In this document: piece after piece, positions 32,906 through 40,440 of the stretch
How positions within the stretch are numbered: the stretch's first letter is position 1
How the letters are laid out: each line of letters starts with the position of its first letter
Assembly: GCA_035518635.1 (NCBI GenBank)
Contig: DATIXI010000026.1
Span: forward strand, 1-53,754
Length of the DNA stretch: 53,754 nt
Direction: 5' to 3'
Origin: AC-32 sp035518635
GTDB lineage: Bacteria; Actinomycetota; Thermoleophilia; Gaiellales; Gaiellaceae
The notes under the pieces: model-generated
Database searches by the model: none
Told to the model about the DNA's origin: nothing
What the model saw: the letters and a program-made list of their open reading frames with translations, nothing else
Made by a program: the position numbers and the translations under genes

Positions 32906-33540
32906 CTGCCGTCCTCCTGCAGGTACGACTCGAGCGCCGCCCTCACCTTCGAGCGGGCGCGATGAAGCAATACGCGTTGATTTGTCTCGCTGAGGTCGAG
33001 CGCGTTACGGACCTCCTCACTCGACCAGCCCTCGATGTCCCGGAGAGAGATCACGGCACGCTGCGAGGCGGGGAGCTCCTCGATCGCCTTTGCCAGGCGC
33101 TCGCGCGTCTCGGCCGCGAGCAGCGCGTCCTCCGGCCAGGTCTCGGGCGGCACCGCCCAGTGGCCCGGCCACCGCGGGTGCTCGGGGTCGAGGAAACGGT
33201 CCGCGTCGACCGCCGCCTCGGGCACGCGCCCGGGGTCCTGCAGCGCCGAGAACGGCAGCGTACGGCCGTCGCGCACCGCCCGGGTCTTCGCGATGTTGGT
33301 CAGGATCCGGAAGATCCACGTGCGCAGCGACGAGCGGCCCTCGAAGCGATCGAGCCCCTTGAGCACACCGAGCCATGTCTCCTGCGCGACCTCCTCGGCC
33401 GCCGCCTGGGTCGGGACGTAGATGCGCGCCACCCGCACGAGCGAGGGCTGGTACTCGCGCACGAGCTCGCGAAACGCATCCTCGTCTCCGGCGCGGAGCG
33501 CGTCGAGGAGCTCCGCGTCGCCCCGTGCGACCTGGGCCAT
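32902..33540 (-). CDS. ECF RNA polymerase sigma factor (second pair)
   Basis: A 212-aa ECF sigma factor. Region 2 has YVPTQAAAEEVAQETWLGVL and SSLRTWIFRILTNIAKTRAV. Region 4 has LPASQRAVISLRDIEGWSSE and ETNQRVLLHRARSKVRAALE. It includes an unusually long Pro/Trp-rich linker between regions 2 and 4 (about 95-145). I chose the ATG at 33540; the longer upstream frame lacks family sequence. It is translationally coupled to its anti-sigma gene. The signal is unknown. Confidence 0.92.
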   Translation of the reverse strand: MAQVARGDAELLDALRAGDEDAFRELVREYQPSLVRVARIYVPTQAAAEEVAQETWLGVLKGLDRFEGRSSLRTWIFRILTNIAKTRAVRDGRTLPFSALQDPGRVPEAAVDADRFLDPEHPRWPGHWAVPPETWPEDALLAAETRERLAKAIEELPASQRAVISLRDIEGWSSEEVRNALDLSETNQRVLLHRARSKVRAALESYLQEDGR

Positions 33541-33547
33541 CCGGCCG

Positions 33548-33577
33548 ACTGTAACGAAGCGCGAAAGGGCGAGACAA
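33548..33577 (-). promoter_or_regulatory. Likely promoter of the second ECF sigma operon
   Basis: Reading leftward, TTGTCT (33577-33572) is separated by 18 nt from TACAGT (33553-33548), which ends 7 nt before the ATG at 33540. A start site at or next to the ATG is expected, so the mRNA would be leaderless. The same 70-bp gap holds the divergent flavoprotein gene, which instead has a strong AAGGAGG ribosome site. Confidence 0.4.
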
Positions 33578-33610
33578 TCGCGCTGGACACGGGCCCGAAG
33601 GAGGCGTGAG

Positions 33611-34978
33611 ATGAGCGAACGGTTCGACCTGATCGTGATCGGAGCCGGCTCGGCGGCGCGCGACGCGGCGGCCATGGCGGCGCGGAGGCACGGTGCCCGG
33701 GTGGCGCTGGTCGAGCGCGAGCGCTGGGGAGGCAGCTGCCCGAACGTCGCCTGCACGCCGACGAAGGCCTACGTCGTCGCGGCGGAGCTGCTGCACGACG
33801 TCAACGCACTCGCGCCGCGCATCGGCGTGGAGACCGGGCCCGCGCGGGCCGACCTCGCCAGGATCCGGGACTGGAAGGAGACGATCAAGAGCACCCAGGA
33901 GCAGTGGGTCCGGAACCTGCAGGCAGCCGGCTTCGCGACCTATCCGGGAGAGGGGGGCCTGGTCGACGCCCGCACCGTGCGCGTGGGCGAGCAGGAGCTC
34001 GAGGCCGACCGGATCCTGATCGGGACCGGGTCGCGCACGGCCGTCCCACCGATCGACGGCCTCGCCGACGTCGGCTGGATCGACCATGTCTCGGCGCTCG
34101 AGCTGACGAAGGTGCCCCGCTCCCTGCTCGTCGTCGGCGCCGGCCCGGTCGGGCTCGAGTTCGGCCAGATCTTCACTCGCTTCGGCTCCGAGGTGACGAT
34201 CGTCGACGCCCTCGAGCGGATCGCGCCGCTGTCCGACGCCGACGCGTCGGCCACCCTCCGGTCGGCGCTCGAGGACGAGGGGATCTCGTTCGCCACCTCG
34301 GTCTTCGTCACCAGCGCCAGGCGCGACGGCAACGAGATCGTCGCGACGATCGAGCCGCGCGACGGGTCGGCCGGGCACGAGGTGCGTACCGAGCAGATCC
34401 TGCTCGCCTCAGGCCGCGTCCCCAACGTCGAAGAGCTGAACCTGGAGGCGGTCGGCGTCGAGACGACGAGGGCCGGGATCACCGTCGACGATCGGATGCG
34501 GACCTCCGTCGCCGGGATCTGGGCCGCGGGTGACGTGAACGCGATCGCCCAGCTCACACCGATCGCCCAGTACCAGGCCCGGATCGCGGTCGAGGACATG
34601 TTCACCGAGAACGCACCCGCCGCGGACTACGGCCACCTGCCGACCACGGTCTTCACCGACCCGGAGCTGGCCGGAGTGGGGCTGACGGAGGAGCAGGCGC
34701 GGGCGGAAGGGCACGACGTGGGCATCGGGCGCAACGAGTTCGTGCGCCGGTTCTCGTACATCGACGAGCGGCATGGCCTGTTCAAGCTCGTGTTCGACCC
34801 CGGGAGCCGGCGCGTGCTCGGGCTGCACGTCGTGTCGCGGAACGCGGGCGACACCGTGCAGGGCTTCGCGCTCGCGATGAGGCTCGGCGCGACCGTGGAC
34901 GACCTCGCCCACGCCCATCACGTCTTCCCGACCTTCGCCGAGGGCGTCAAAGGAGCGGCCGAGCAGGCGACGGCCTAG
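33611..34978 (+). CDS. FAD-dependent pyridine nucleotide-disulfide oxidoreductase
   Basis: A 455-aa flavoprotein of the dihydrolipoamide dehydrogenase/mercuric reductase group. The FAD-binding motif is IGAGSAARDAA. The redox pair is Cys43 and Cys48 in GGSCPNVACTPTKA. The NAD(P) motif is VVGAGPVGLEFGQIF, and the second FAD motif is GIWAAGDVNA. The C-terminal dimer region has HAHHVFPTFAEG in place of the usual HAHPTLSE. No N-terminal metal domain or MerA C-terminal cysteine pair is present, so a thiol or quinone substrate is likelier than Hg(II). The ATG at 33611 has AAGGAGG at optimal spacing. Confidence 0.92.
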   Translation: MSERFDLIVIGAGSAARDAAAMAARRHGARVALVERERWGGSCPNVACTPTKAYVVAAELLHDVNALAPRIGVETGPARADLARIRDWKETIKSTQEQWVRNLQAAGFATYPGEGGLVDARTVRVGEQELEADRILIGTGSRTAVPPIDGLADVGWIDHVSALELTKVPRSLLVVGAGPVGLEFGQIFTRFGSEVTIVDALERIAPLSDADASATLRSALEDEGISFATSVFVTSARRDGNEIVATIEPRDGSAGHEVRTEQILLASGRVPNVEELNLEAVGVETTRAGITVDDRMRTSVAGIWAAGDVNAIAQLTPIAQYQARIAVEDMFTENAPAADYGHLPTTVFTDPELAGVGLTEEQARAEGHDVGIGRNEFVRRFSYIDERHGLFKLVFDPGSRRVLGLHVVSRNAGDTVQGFALAMRLGATVDDLAHAHHVFPTFAEGVKGAAEQATA

Positions 34979-34993
34979 TCGGGATTGGAGAGA

Positions 34994-35024
34994 AAGGAGG
35001 CCCGGGCAGGCGGCGGGCCTCCTT
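34994..35024. terminator. Bidirectional terminator-like hairpin between convergent genes
   Basis: A perfect 11-bp stem pairs AAGGAGGCCCG (34994-35004) with CGGGCCTCCTT (35014-35024) around a 9-nt loop. It lies 16 bp after the flavoprotein stop and 78 bp from the convergent protease stop. There is no T-tract on the plus side (CCTCTG follows) and only a short purine run on the other side. The remaining 78 bp hold nothing recognisable. Confidence 0.6.
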
Positions 35025-35102
35025 CCTCTGCCCCGGCGGTACCGTGCTGGCGAACGGCCTCCGCCGGGAACCGGGCCCCAGGGGTGGGGCCGGAGTGGAC
35101 GG

Positions 35103-36299
35103 TCAGCTCCGCGAGGATGGCTGCCGTCCAAGCTTCACGTGCAAGGTCATGTGCTGGTCGCCCCGCCAGATCTCGAACGCGACCTTGTCGCCGGGCTGCT
35201 TGTCGGCGATCACGTCGCGGAGCCGGTCGAGGGAGGACAACGGGATGCCGTCGGCGGTGACGATCAGGTCGCCCCCTAACGGGTATGTCTCGCCGGACAC
35301 CGTCACCTGCTGGGCCCCGGGGCGCAGGCCGGCCTTCGCGGCGGCACTCCCCGGCTGGACGCTCGCGACGAGCAGGCCCTGGCTGGCACGCAGCCGGAAG
35401 AGCCTCGCCACGCTCGGCGTCACGGGCTGAACCCGGATCCCGAGAAACGCGTGCTCGGCATGGCCCGACTTGATGATCTGGGCCGCCACCGTCTTCACGG
35501 TGTCGATCGGAACGGCGAAGCCGACACCCACGTTGCTCCCGGTCCCACTCTGGATCTGCGAGTTGACGCCGATCACGGTGCCGCGTGCGTCCAGCAGGGG
35601 CCCCCCCGAATTCCCCTTGTTCAGGGCAGCGTCGGTCTGGATGACGTGGTCGATGGAGTACTCGTTCGGCGCCTGGATCACCCGCTGGAGCGCGCTCACG
35701 ATCCCGGCCGTGACCGTGCGCTCGAGCCCGAACGGGTTCCCGATCGCGACGACCGAGTCCCCGACGTGGACGGTGTCCGAGTTGCCGAGCGGGAGCGGCG
35801 TCAGCGCCCGCGAGTGGGCGACCACCTTCAGCACCGCGATATCGGTGGACGGATCCGAGCCGACGACGCTCGCCTTCATGCTCTCGTTGTTCGAGAAGCT
35901 GACCTTGACCGACCGCGACCCCTCGATCACGTGGTAGTTCGTGACGATGTGGCCGGCCTTGTCGATCACGAACCCGGAGCCGAGAGCCTGCTGCCGCTCC
36001 TTCGCAGGGACCGGGAACCCGAAGAAGGGATCGATCGACGGCGCGGTCACGACCTGGGTCGCTGTCACCTGGACGACGCCCGACGCTGCGCGCCGGTAAA
36101 TCTGGTTGATGGAGAGCGCCTTCCCTGGCTGAAAGGCGGTCGAGTTGGGGGAGGCATCGATCGGCTCCAGCTCGCGGACGGTCGTGGTCGACCCGGAGAA
36201 CGCTCCGAGCAGCGCGGCCGCAGCGAGGGCGAGGGCGGCCCCCAGGGCTCCGGCGGCGACGAGGCCAGCGACGGGCAGTATCCGCGGACGCGCCCCCAT
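35103..36299 (-). CDS. HtrA/DegP-like serine protease with PDZ domain
   Basis: A 398-aa envelope protease. An N-terminal membrane anchor covers about 10-36. The trypsin-like domain follows, with catalytic His in TNYHVIEG, Asp in STDIAVLKV and Ser in GNSGGPLLD. A C-terminal PDZ domain covers about 290-390 (FLGIRVQPV, LVASVQPGSAAAKAGLRPG). It should degrade or refold misfolded proteins outside the membrane. The ATG lies 7 nt after a TATAAC -10, and four 11-bp-spaced direct repeats lie upstream of that box, suggesting activation by an OmpR/PhoB-type response regulator. Confidence 0.95.
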   Translation of the reverse strand: MGARPRILPVAGLVAAGALGAALALAAAALLGAFSGSTTTVRELEPIDASPNSTAFQPGKALSINQIYRRAASGVVQVTATQVVTAPSIDPFFGFPVPAKERQQALGSGFVIDKAGHIVTNYHVIEGSRSVKVSFSNNESMKASVVGSDPSTDIAVLKVVAHSRALTPLPLGNSDTVHVGDSVVAIGNPFGLERTVTAGIVSALQRVIQAPNEYSIDHVIQTDAALNKGNSGGPLLDARGTVIGVNSQIQSGTGSNVGVGFAVPIDTVKTVAAQIIKSGHAEHAFLGIRVQPVTPSVARLFRLRASQGLLVASVQPGSAAAKAGLRPGAQQVTVSGETYPLGGDLIVTADGIPLSSLDRLRDVIADKQPGDKVAFEIWRGDQHMTLHVKLGRQPSSRS

Positions 36300-36306
36300 T
36301 GCCCGG

Positions 36307-36362
36307 GTTATAGCCGCCGCGTGTTCAGCCCTCGTTCAGCCGTATTAAGCCTCGGTTAAGCG
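36307..36362 (-). promoter_or_regulatory. htrA promoter with four PhoB/OmpR-type direct repeats
   Basis: Plus-strand repeats TTCAGCC at 36324 and 36335, TTAAGCC at 36345 and TTAAGCG at 36356 are spaced 11, 10 and 11 bp. Read toward htrA they are GCTTAA/GGCTTAA/GGCTGAA/GGCTGAA, the helical-turn spacing used by OmpR/PhoB-family dimers. The last repeat ends 11 nt before a TATAAC -10 (36312-36307), where PhoB boxes sit. The GTTCAGCC form is close to actinobacterial PhoP boxes (GTTCACC). The ATG at 36299 follows 7 nt after the -10. Confidence 0.55.
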
Positions 36363-36436
36363 TCTCTCGGCGCATTTTCGGGCCCTAACCCGAACGGGCT
36401 TGAGGGGCCGCGAGTGCCTGCCGATAGACGAACTGC

Positions 36437-37777
36437 ATGGCCGCCCCCGTGTACCGAGGACACTTCGGCAAGCCGCAGGCCGAAAGGCTCCTCTGGCGTG
36501 CCGGTTTCGGCCCGCGTCCCGGTGAGGCGGAGAGCCTCGCGAAGATGGGGCTCCACGGCGCCGTGCACCACCTGACCCACCCGGGCCGTGAGCGCCTCCG
36601 CGGCCCGAAGCCGCACGACGACAACGGGCATCCGCTCGCGCCGTTCGACGCCTGGGGCCACGACCAGCTCTGGTGGCTCGACCGGATGATCCGGACCAGG
36701 CGGCCGCTCACCGAGCGCATGACGCTCGTCTGGCACGACTGGTTCGCGACCTCCCGCGACGGCGTCGGCCCCGCGCGGCTGATGATCCGCCAGAACAACC
36801 TCTTCCGGACGCACGCGCTCGGGTCGTTCTCGAAGCTCCTGACGGACGTCACGCGCGACCCGGCGATGCTGCTCTGGCTCAACGGCACGGACAACACCGC
36901 CGACTCGCCGAACGAGAACTACGGCCGGGAGATGATGGAGCTCTTCACGCTCGGCGCCGACCGCGGCGCCTACACGGAGCGCGACGTCCGCGAGCAGGCC
37001 CGTGCGCTGACCGGTTGGCGCAACGACTGGAGCGACAACCTCGGGCCGGTCAACTTCCGCTTCGACAAGAAGCGCCACGACACGGGCGTCAAGCGGATCT
37101 TCGGCAAGCGCGGTCACTTCGACTGGCGCGACTCGTGCCGCCTCTGCGTCCACCACCGCCTCCACCCGTCCTTTTTCGTCACGAAGCTCTGGAGCTACTT
37201 CATCCCGGTCCCGCCCCACCCCGGGACGAAGCGCGCGCTCGAGCACCTCTACGTCCGCCACGACTATGCGGTGAAGCCCGTGGTCGAGGCGATCCTCCGG
37301 CACCCCGCGCTCTACGACGGGCCGCGGATGGTGAAGTCGCCGGCCGTCTACCTCGCAGGCCTCCTGCGCGGGCTCCGGCGCGGGATCGACACCGAGGCGT
37401 GGACCTGGCTCATGAGCCTCGCGGGCCAGCAGCTCTTCTACCCGCCGAACGTCGCCGGCTGGGACGACACCCGCTGGCTGGACACCGCCACCTTCCGCGC
37501 GCGCTGGATGATCGCGGCCTACGCCCTCCGGCCCCACGTCCTCGACAGCGGCAAGGCGAAGCTGCCGCCGAACGCCGCGAAGCTGATGAGCCGCGCCGAG
37601 CGCCACCTCGGCCACCCGGTGCTGACGACCCGGACGCACGGCGACCTGAAGCGCTTCGCCAAGCACGCGCTTCACGATGCCCACGGCTCCGACTGGAAGA
37701 CGAAGCAGTACCCCGCCCTGATCGAGAACGCACTGCGCCAGCTGCTCGCGGTCTCGCCCGACCTCCAGACCTCCTGA
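36437..37777 (+). CDS. DUF1800 family protein
   Basis: A 446-aa member of the DUF1800 family. Typical segments are AERLLWRAGFGPRPGEAESL, MTLVWHDWFATS, NENYGREMMELFTLG with Y-x-E-x-D-V-x-E-x-A-R-A-L-T-G-W after it, and LAGQQLFYPPNVAGWDDTRW. DUF1800 proteins are almost always paired with a DUF1501 protein, as here (TGATG overlap). Their function is unknown; a role in an exported or periplasmic complex is suspected. The first ATG has no obvious ribosome site. Confidence 0.9.
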   Translation: MAAPVYRGHFGKPQAERLLWRAGFGPRPGEAESLAKMGLHGAVHHLTHPGRERLRGPKPHDDNGHPLAPFDAWGHDQLWWLDRMIRTRRPLTERMTLVWHDWFATSRDGVGPARLMIRQNNLFRTHALGSFSKLLTDVTRDPAMLLWLNGTDNTADSPNENYGREMMELFTLGADRGAYTERDVREQARALTGWRNDWSDNLGPVNFRFDKKRHDTGVKRIFGKRGHFDWRDSCRLCVHHRLHPSFFVTKLWSYFIPVPPHPGTKRALEHLYVRHDYAVKPVVEAILRHPALYDGPRMVKSPAVYLAGLLRGLRRGIDTEAWTWLMSLAGQQLFYPPNVAGWDDTRWLDTATFRARWMIAAYALRPHVLDSGKAKLPPNAAKLMSRAERHLGHPVLTTRTHGDLKRFAKHALHDAHGSDWKTKQYPALIENALRQLLAVSPDLQTS

Positions 37778-39150
37778 TGAGCCGCTGCCACCACTGTGAC
37801 GAGTTCTCGCGCGCGTCGTTCGTGCGCAAGTCGGCCGCTGAGGCGGGCCGCGGCCTCCCGGCGATCGAGACGGGGATGCCGGCACCGGCCGGCACGGGAC
37901 TCGACCGGCGGACGTTCGTCGCCCGCACGTTCGGCCTCGCGCTCTCGGTGTACGGCGTCGGGAAGCTCGGCCTCTTCGACGAAGGGATCGCGCGCGCGGC
38001 CTCCGGGCCCGCAAAGCCCGTCCTCGTGTCGGTGTTCCTCCCCGGCGGCGCCGACGCCCTCTCCGTGCTCTACCCGGCAAACGACGCGAAGTACCTCAAG
38101 CTGCGTCCGAAGCTCCACCTCGACGCCTCGGCCGGCCCGGTGTTCACGGAGGACACACGCCTCCACTGGCATCCCTCGCTGACGCCGCTCGCGACACTGC
38201 ACGGCGAGGGCAAGGTCTCGGTCCTCCCCGCGGTCGGCTACACGCACCCCGACCAGTCGCACTTCACCTCGCGGCACTTCTGGGAGGTCGGCGCCACGGA
38301 TGCGCGCCTCGTGACCGGGTGGATGGGCCGTTACCTCGACCGCGTCGGGAGCAAGGACAACCCGCTCCAGGGCCTCTCGCTCGACTACCAGCTCCAGCCG
38401 TCGATCGCGTCCGGGAAGGTGCCGGTCGCCGCGCTCGCGGCGCCGGACGACTACTCGTTCTGGGCCCCGGGGGTCTGGGGCGAGGTGGAGAGCCGGATGC
38501 TCGACGCGATGGGTCCGCTCGGCGCCCGGCGGGCCGATCGGTTCCTGAACCAGGCGGCGAAGGCGACGTTCCAGTCGGACCGCCTGCGCAAGCAGCTGCG
38601 CCCGTTCGCGCAGAGCGGCGACAACAACTACGGGGCGACGGTCGCGTATCCGAAGACGGACGACGGCTTCCCGCGCCAGCTCGCCGGCCTCGCCGCGATG
38701 CTCGCGGCCGGGCTGCCGCTCCGCTGCGTGGCGGTCAGCGCGCCGGGCGAGTACGACACCCACTCCGACCAGCCGCAGGCGCTCTCCGACGGGCTCGACA
38801 TCACCGCCCAGAGCCTGTACGCGTTCCAGCGCGACCTCGAGGCCCGCGGGATCGCCGACCGCGTCCTGACGCTCGTCTGGACGGAGTTCGGCCGCCGCGC
38901 CGAGGAGAACGGCAGCGACGGGACCGACCACGGCGCGGCCGGAACCGGATTCCTGATCGGCAAGCGCGTCACCGGGAAGATGATCGGCGAGTTCCCCGGG
39001 GTGACGAACCTCGACGACGACGGCAACCTGCGCGCGACCGCCGACTTTCGCGGGCTCTACAGCTCGCTGCTCGAGCAGTGGCTCGGGACGGACGCGGCCG
39101 GGATCATCCCGCACGCGGGCTCGTTCGCCCGCACGAAGCTCCTCAAGTGA
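37777..39150 (+). CDS. DUF1501 family protein, Tat-exported
   Basis: A 457-aa protein. A long N-region leads to a twin-arginine signal (LDRRTFVARTFGLALSVYGV, Arg pair near residues 44-45), so export in a folded, possibly metal-loaded state is expected. The body has the DUF1501 pattern: SVFLPGGADALSVLYP, HWHPSLTPLATLHGEGKVSV, YTHPDQSHFTSRHFWE, WTEFGRRAEENGSDGTDHG. The DUF1501 fold is related to alkaline phosphatase/sulfatases, and the His/Asp-rich stretches fit a metal site. The substrate is unknown. Two Cys (RCHHCDE) lie at the extreme N-terminus. Confidence 0.9.
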   Translation: MSRCHHCDEFSRASFVRKSAAEAGRGLPAIETGMPAPAGTGLDRRTFVARTFGLALSVYGVGKLGLFDEGIARAASGPAKPVLVSVFLPGGADALSVLYPANDAKYLKLRPKLHLDASAGPVFTEDTRLHWHPSLTPLATLHGEGKVSVLPAVGYTHPDQSHFTSRHFWEVGATDARLVTGWMGRYLDRVGSKDNPLQGLSLDYQLQPSIASGKVPVAALAAPDDYSFWAPGVWGEVESRMLDAMGPLGARRADRFLNQAAKATFQSDRLRKQLRPFAQSGDNNYGATVAYPKTDDGFPRQLAGLAAMLAAGLPLRCVAVSAPGEYDTHSDQPQALSDGLDITAQSLYAFQRDLEARGIADRVLTLVWTEFGRRAEENGSDGTDHGAAGTGFLIGKRVTGKMIGEFPGVTNLDDDGNLRATADFRGLYSSLLEQWLGTDAAGIIPHAGSFARTKLLK

Positions 39151-39506
39151 TCAAGGTCGCCGCCCTCGCGGCGGCCGCCGCGGCCGCCCTCACGACGCAG
39201 GCCGCGCAGCCGGCTCCGAGCTTCGCGCGCCTCGGCGTCGGCGCGACGGAGTTCCACCTCGTCCTCTCGCGCGCCTCCGTCAAGGCGGGACGCGTGATGA
39301 TCCAGCTCCAGAACCAGGGCGAGGACGTCCACGACCTGCGCCTGCGCAAGTTCGGCGGCAAGCGCACGTACTCGTTCCCGCTGACGAGCCCGGGCGGACG
39401 GGTCACGCGGACGCTCAAGCTCGTGCCCGGCCGCTACCGCCTCTGGTGCTCGGTCGCCGACCACCGGCAGCTGGGGATGCAGACCGTCTTGCGCGTCAGG
39501 CGCTGA
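39147..39506 (+). CDS. Small exported cupredoxin-like protein
   Basis: A 119-aa protein. It has an Ala-rich signal peptide (about 1-25, AALAAAAAAALTTQAAQPAP) and a single small beta domain. The likely type-1 copper ligands are the His in EDVHDLRLRKF and the Cys, His and Met in LWCSVADHRQLGMQ, the plastocyanin/azurin C-terminal loop pattern. The GTG start overlaps the DUF1501 stop (GTGA), so the three genes form one unit. It may shuttle electrons to or from the DUF1501/DUF1800 pair; that is inference. Confidence 0.78.
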   Translation: MIKVAALAAAAAAALTTQAAQPAPSFARLGVGATEFHLVLSRASVKAGRVMIQLQNQGEDVHDLRLRKFGGKRTYSFPLTSPGGRVTRTLKLVPGRYRLWCSVADHRQLGMQTVLRVRR

Positions 39507-39524
39507 GACCGCGACAATCCGGGC

Positions 39525-40439
39525 GTGCGCGAGCCCGTGACCGCTGCCTGCGTCCAGGTCGAACCGGTGATCCTCGACCGGGACCGGACGATCGAGAAGC
39601 TCGCCGTGCTCGCGGCCGAGGCCGCGGGAAGCGGCGCGCGGCTCGTCGTGTTCCCGGAGGCGTTCGTCCCCGCCTACCCGTCCTCGACCTGGGCCAAGGC
39701 CCTCGCCGGTTGGTCCGAGGAGGGGGCGAAGGAGGCGTTCGCGCTGTTTGCCCGTGAGGCGGTCGAGGTGCCCGGCCCGGCCGAGCGCCGCCTCGGCGAG
39801 ATCGCGCGGGAGAACGAGGTCTGGCTCGTGACCGGAGTTACCGAGCGCGACCCCGCGCGGCCCGGGACGCTCTACAACTCGCTGCTGTACCACGCGCCCG
39901 ACGGAGAGCTGGCGCTCTCCCACCGCAAGCTCGTGCCGACGAATCACGAGCGGCTCGTGTGGGGGCCGGGTGACGGCAGCGGCCTGGAGACGGTCGAGAC
40001 CCCGTTCGGCCGGGTCGGCGGGCTGATCTGCTGGGAGAACTACATGCCGCTTGCCCGCTTCGCGCTCTACGAGGCCGGTGTCGAGATCTACATCGCCTCG
40101 ACCGCGGACGACGGCGGAGCCTGGCAGTCGACGCTCGTCCACATCGCCCGCGAGTCGCGGGCGTTCGTGATCGCGCCCTCGCACTTCCAGCGCGCGGCGG
40201 GCTATCCGGACGACTTTCCGCTCGCGCGCTTCCTCAACGGGCACGAGCTGATCGGCCGCGGCGGCTCGGCGATCCTCGGCCCGGATGGCGGCTACCTCGC
40301 CGGCCCGCTCTACGACGAGGAGGGGATCCTCTACGCGGAGCTCGAGCCCGCGCGCCTCGACGAGCAGCGGCAGCGCTTCGACCCGGTGGGCCATTACCAC
40401 CGCCCGGACGTGCTCCGGCTCGAGGTCCGCGGCGCCTAG
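39525..40439 (+). CDS. Branch-1 nitrilase (nitrilase/cyanide dihydratase-like)
   Basis: A 304-aa C-N hydrolase. The Glu-Lys-Cys triad is Glu45 (FPEAFVPAYP), Lys135 (SHRKLVPTNHERLVWGPGDG) and Cys169 (GGLICWENYMPLAR). The CWE after the nucleophile and the K-x-x-PT-x-x-ERLVWGxGDG block are typical of true nitrilases and cyanide hydratases/dihydratases, not of amidases such as formamidase. It ends 1 bp before the formate dehydrogenase beta/gamma fusion on the same strand. If it hydrolysed cyanide, the product formate would feed that enzyme. The GTG has GACAAT 6 nt upstream and may be leaderless. Confidence 0.9.
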   Translation: MREPVTAACVQVEPVILDRDRTIEKLAVLAAEAAGSGARLVVFPEAFVPAYPSSTWAKALAGWSEEGAKEAFALFAREAVEVPGPAERRLGEIARENEVWLVTGVTERDPARPGTLYNSLLYHAPDGELALSHRKLVPTNHERLVWGPGDGSGLETVETPFGRVGGLICWENYMPLARFALYEAGVEIYIASTADDGGAWQSTLVHIARESRAFVIAPSHFQRAAGYPDDFPLARFLNGHELIGRGGSAILGPDGGYLAGPLYDEEGILYAELEPARLDEQRQRFDPVGHYHRPDVLRLEVRGA

Positions 40440-40440
40440 C

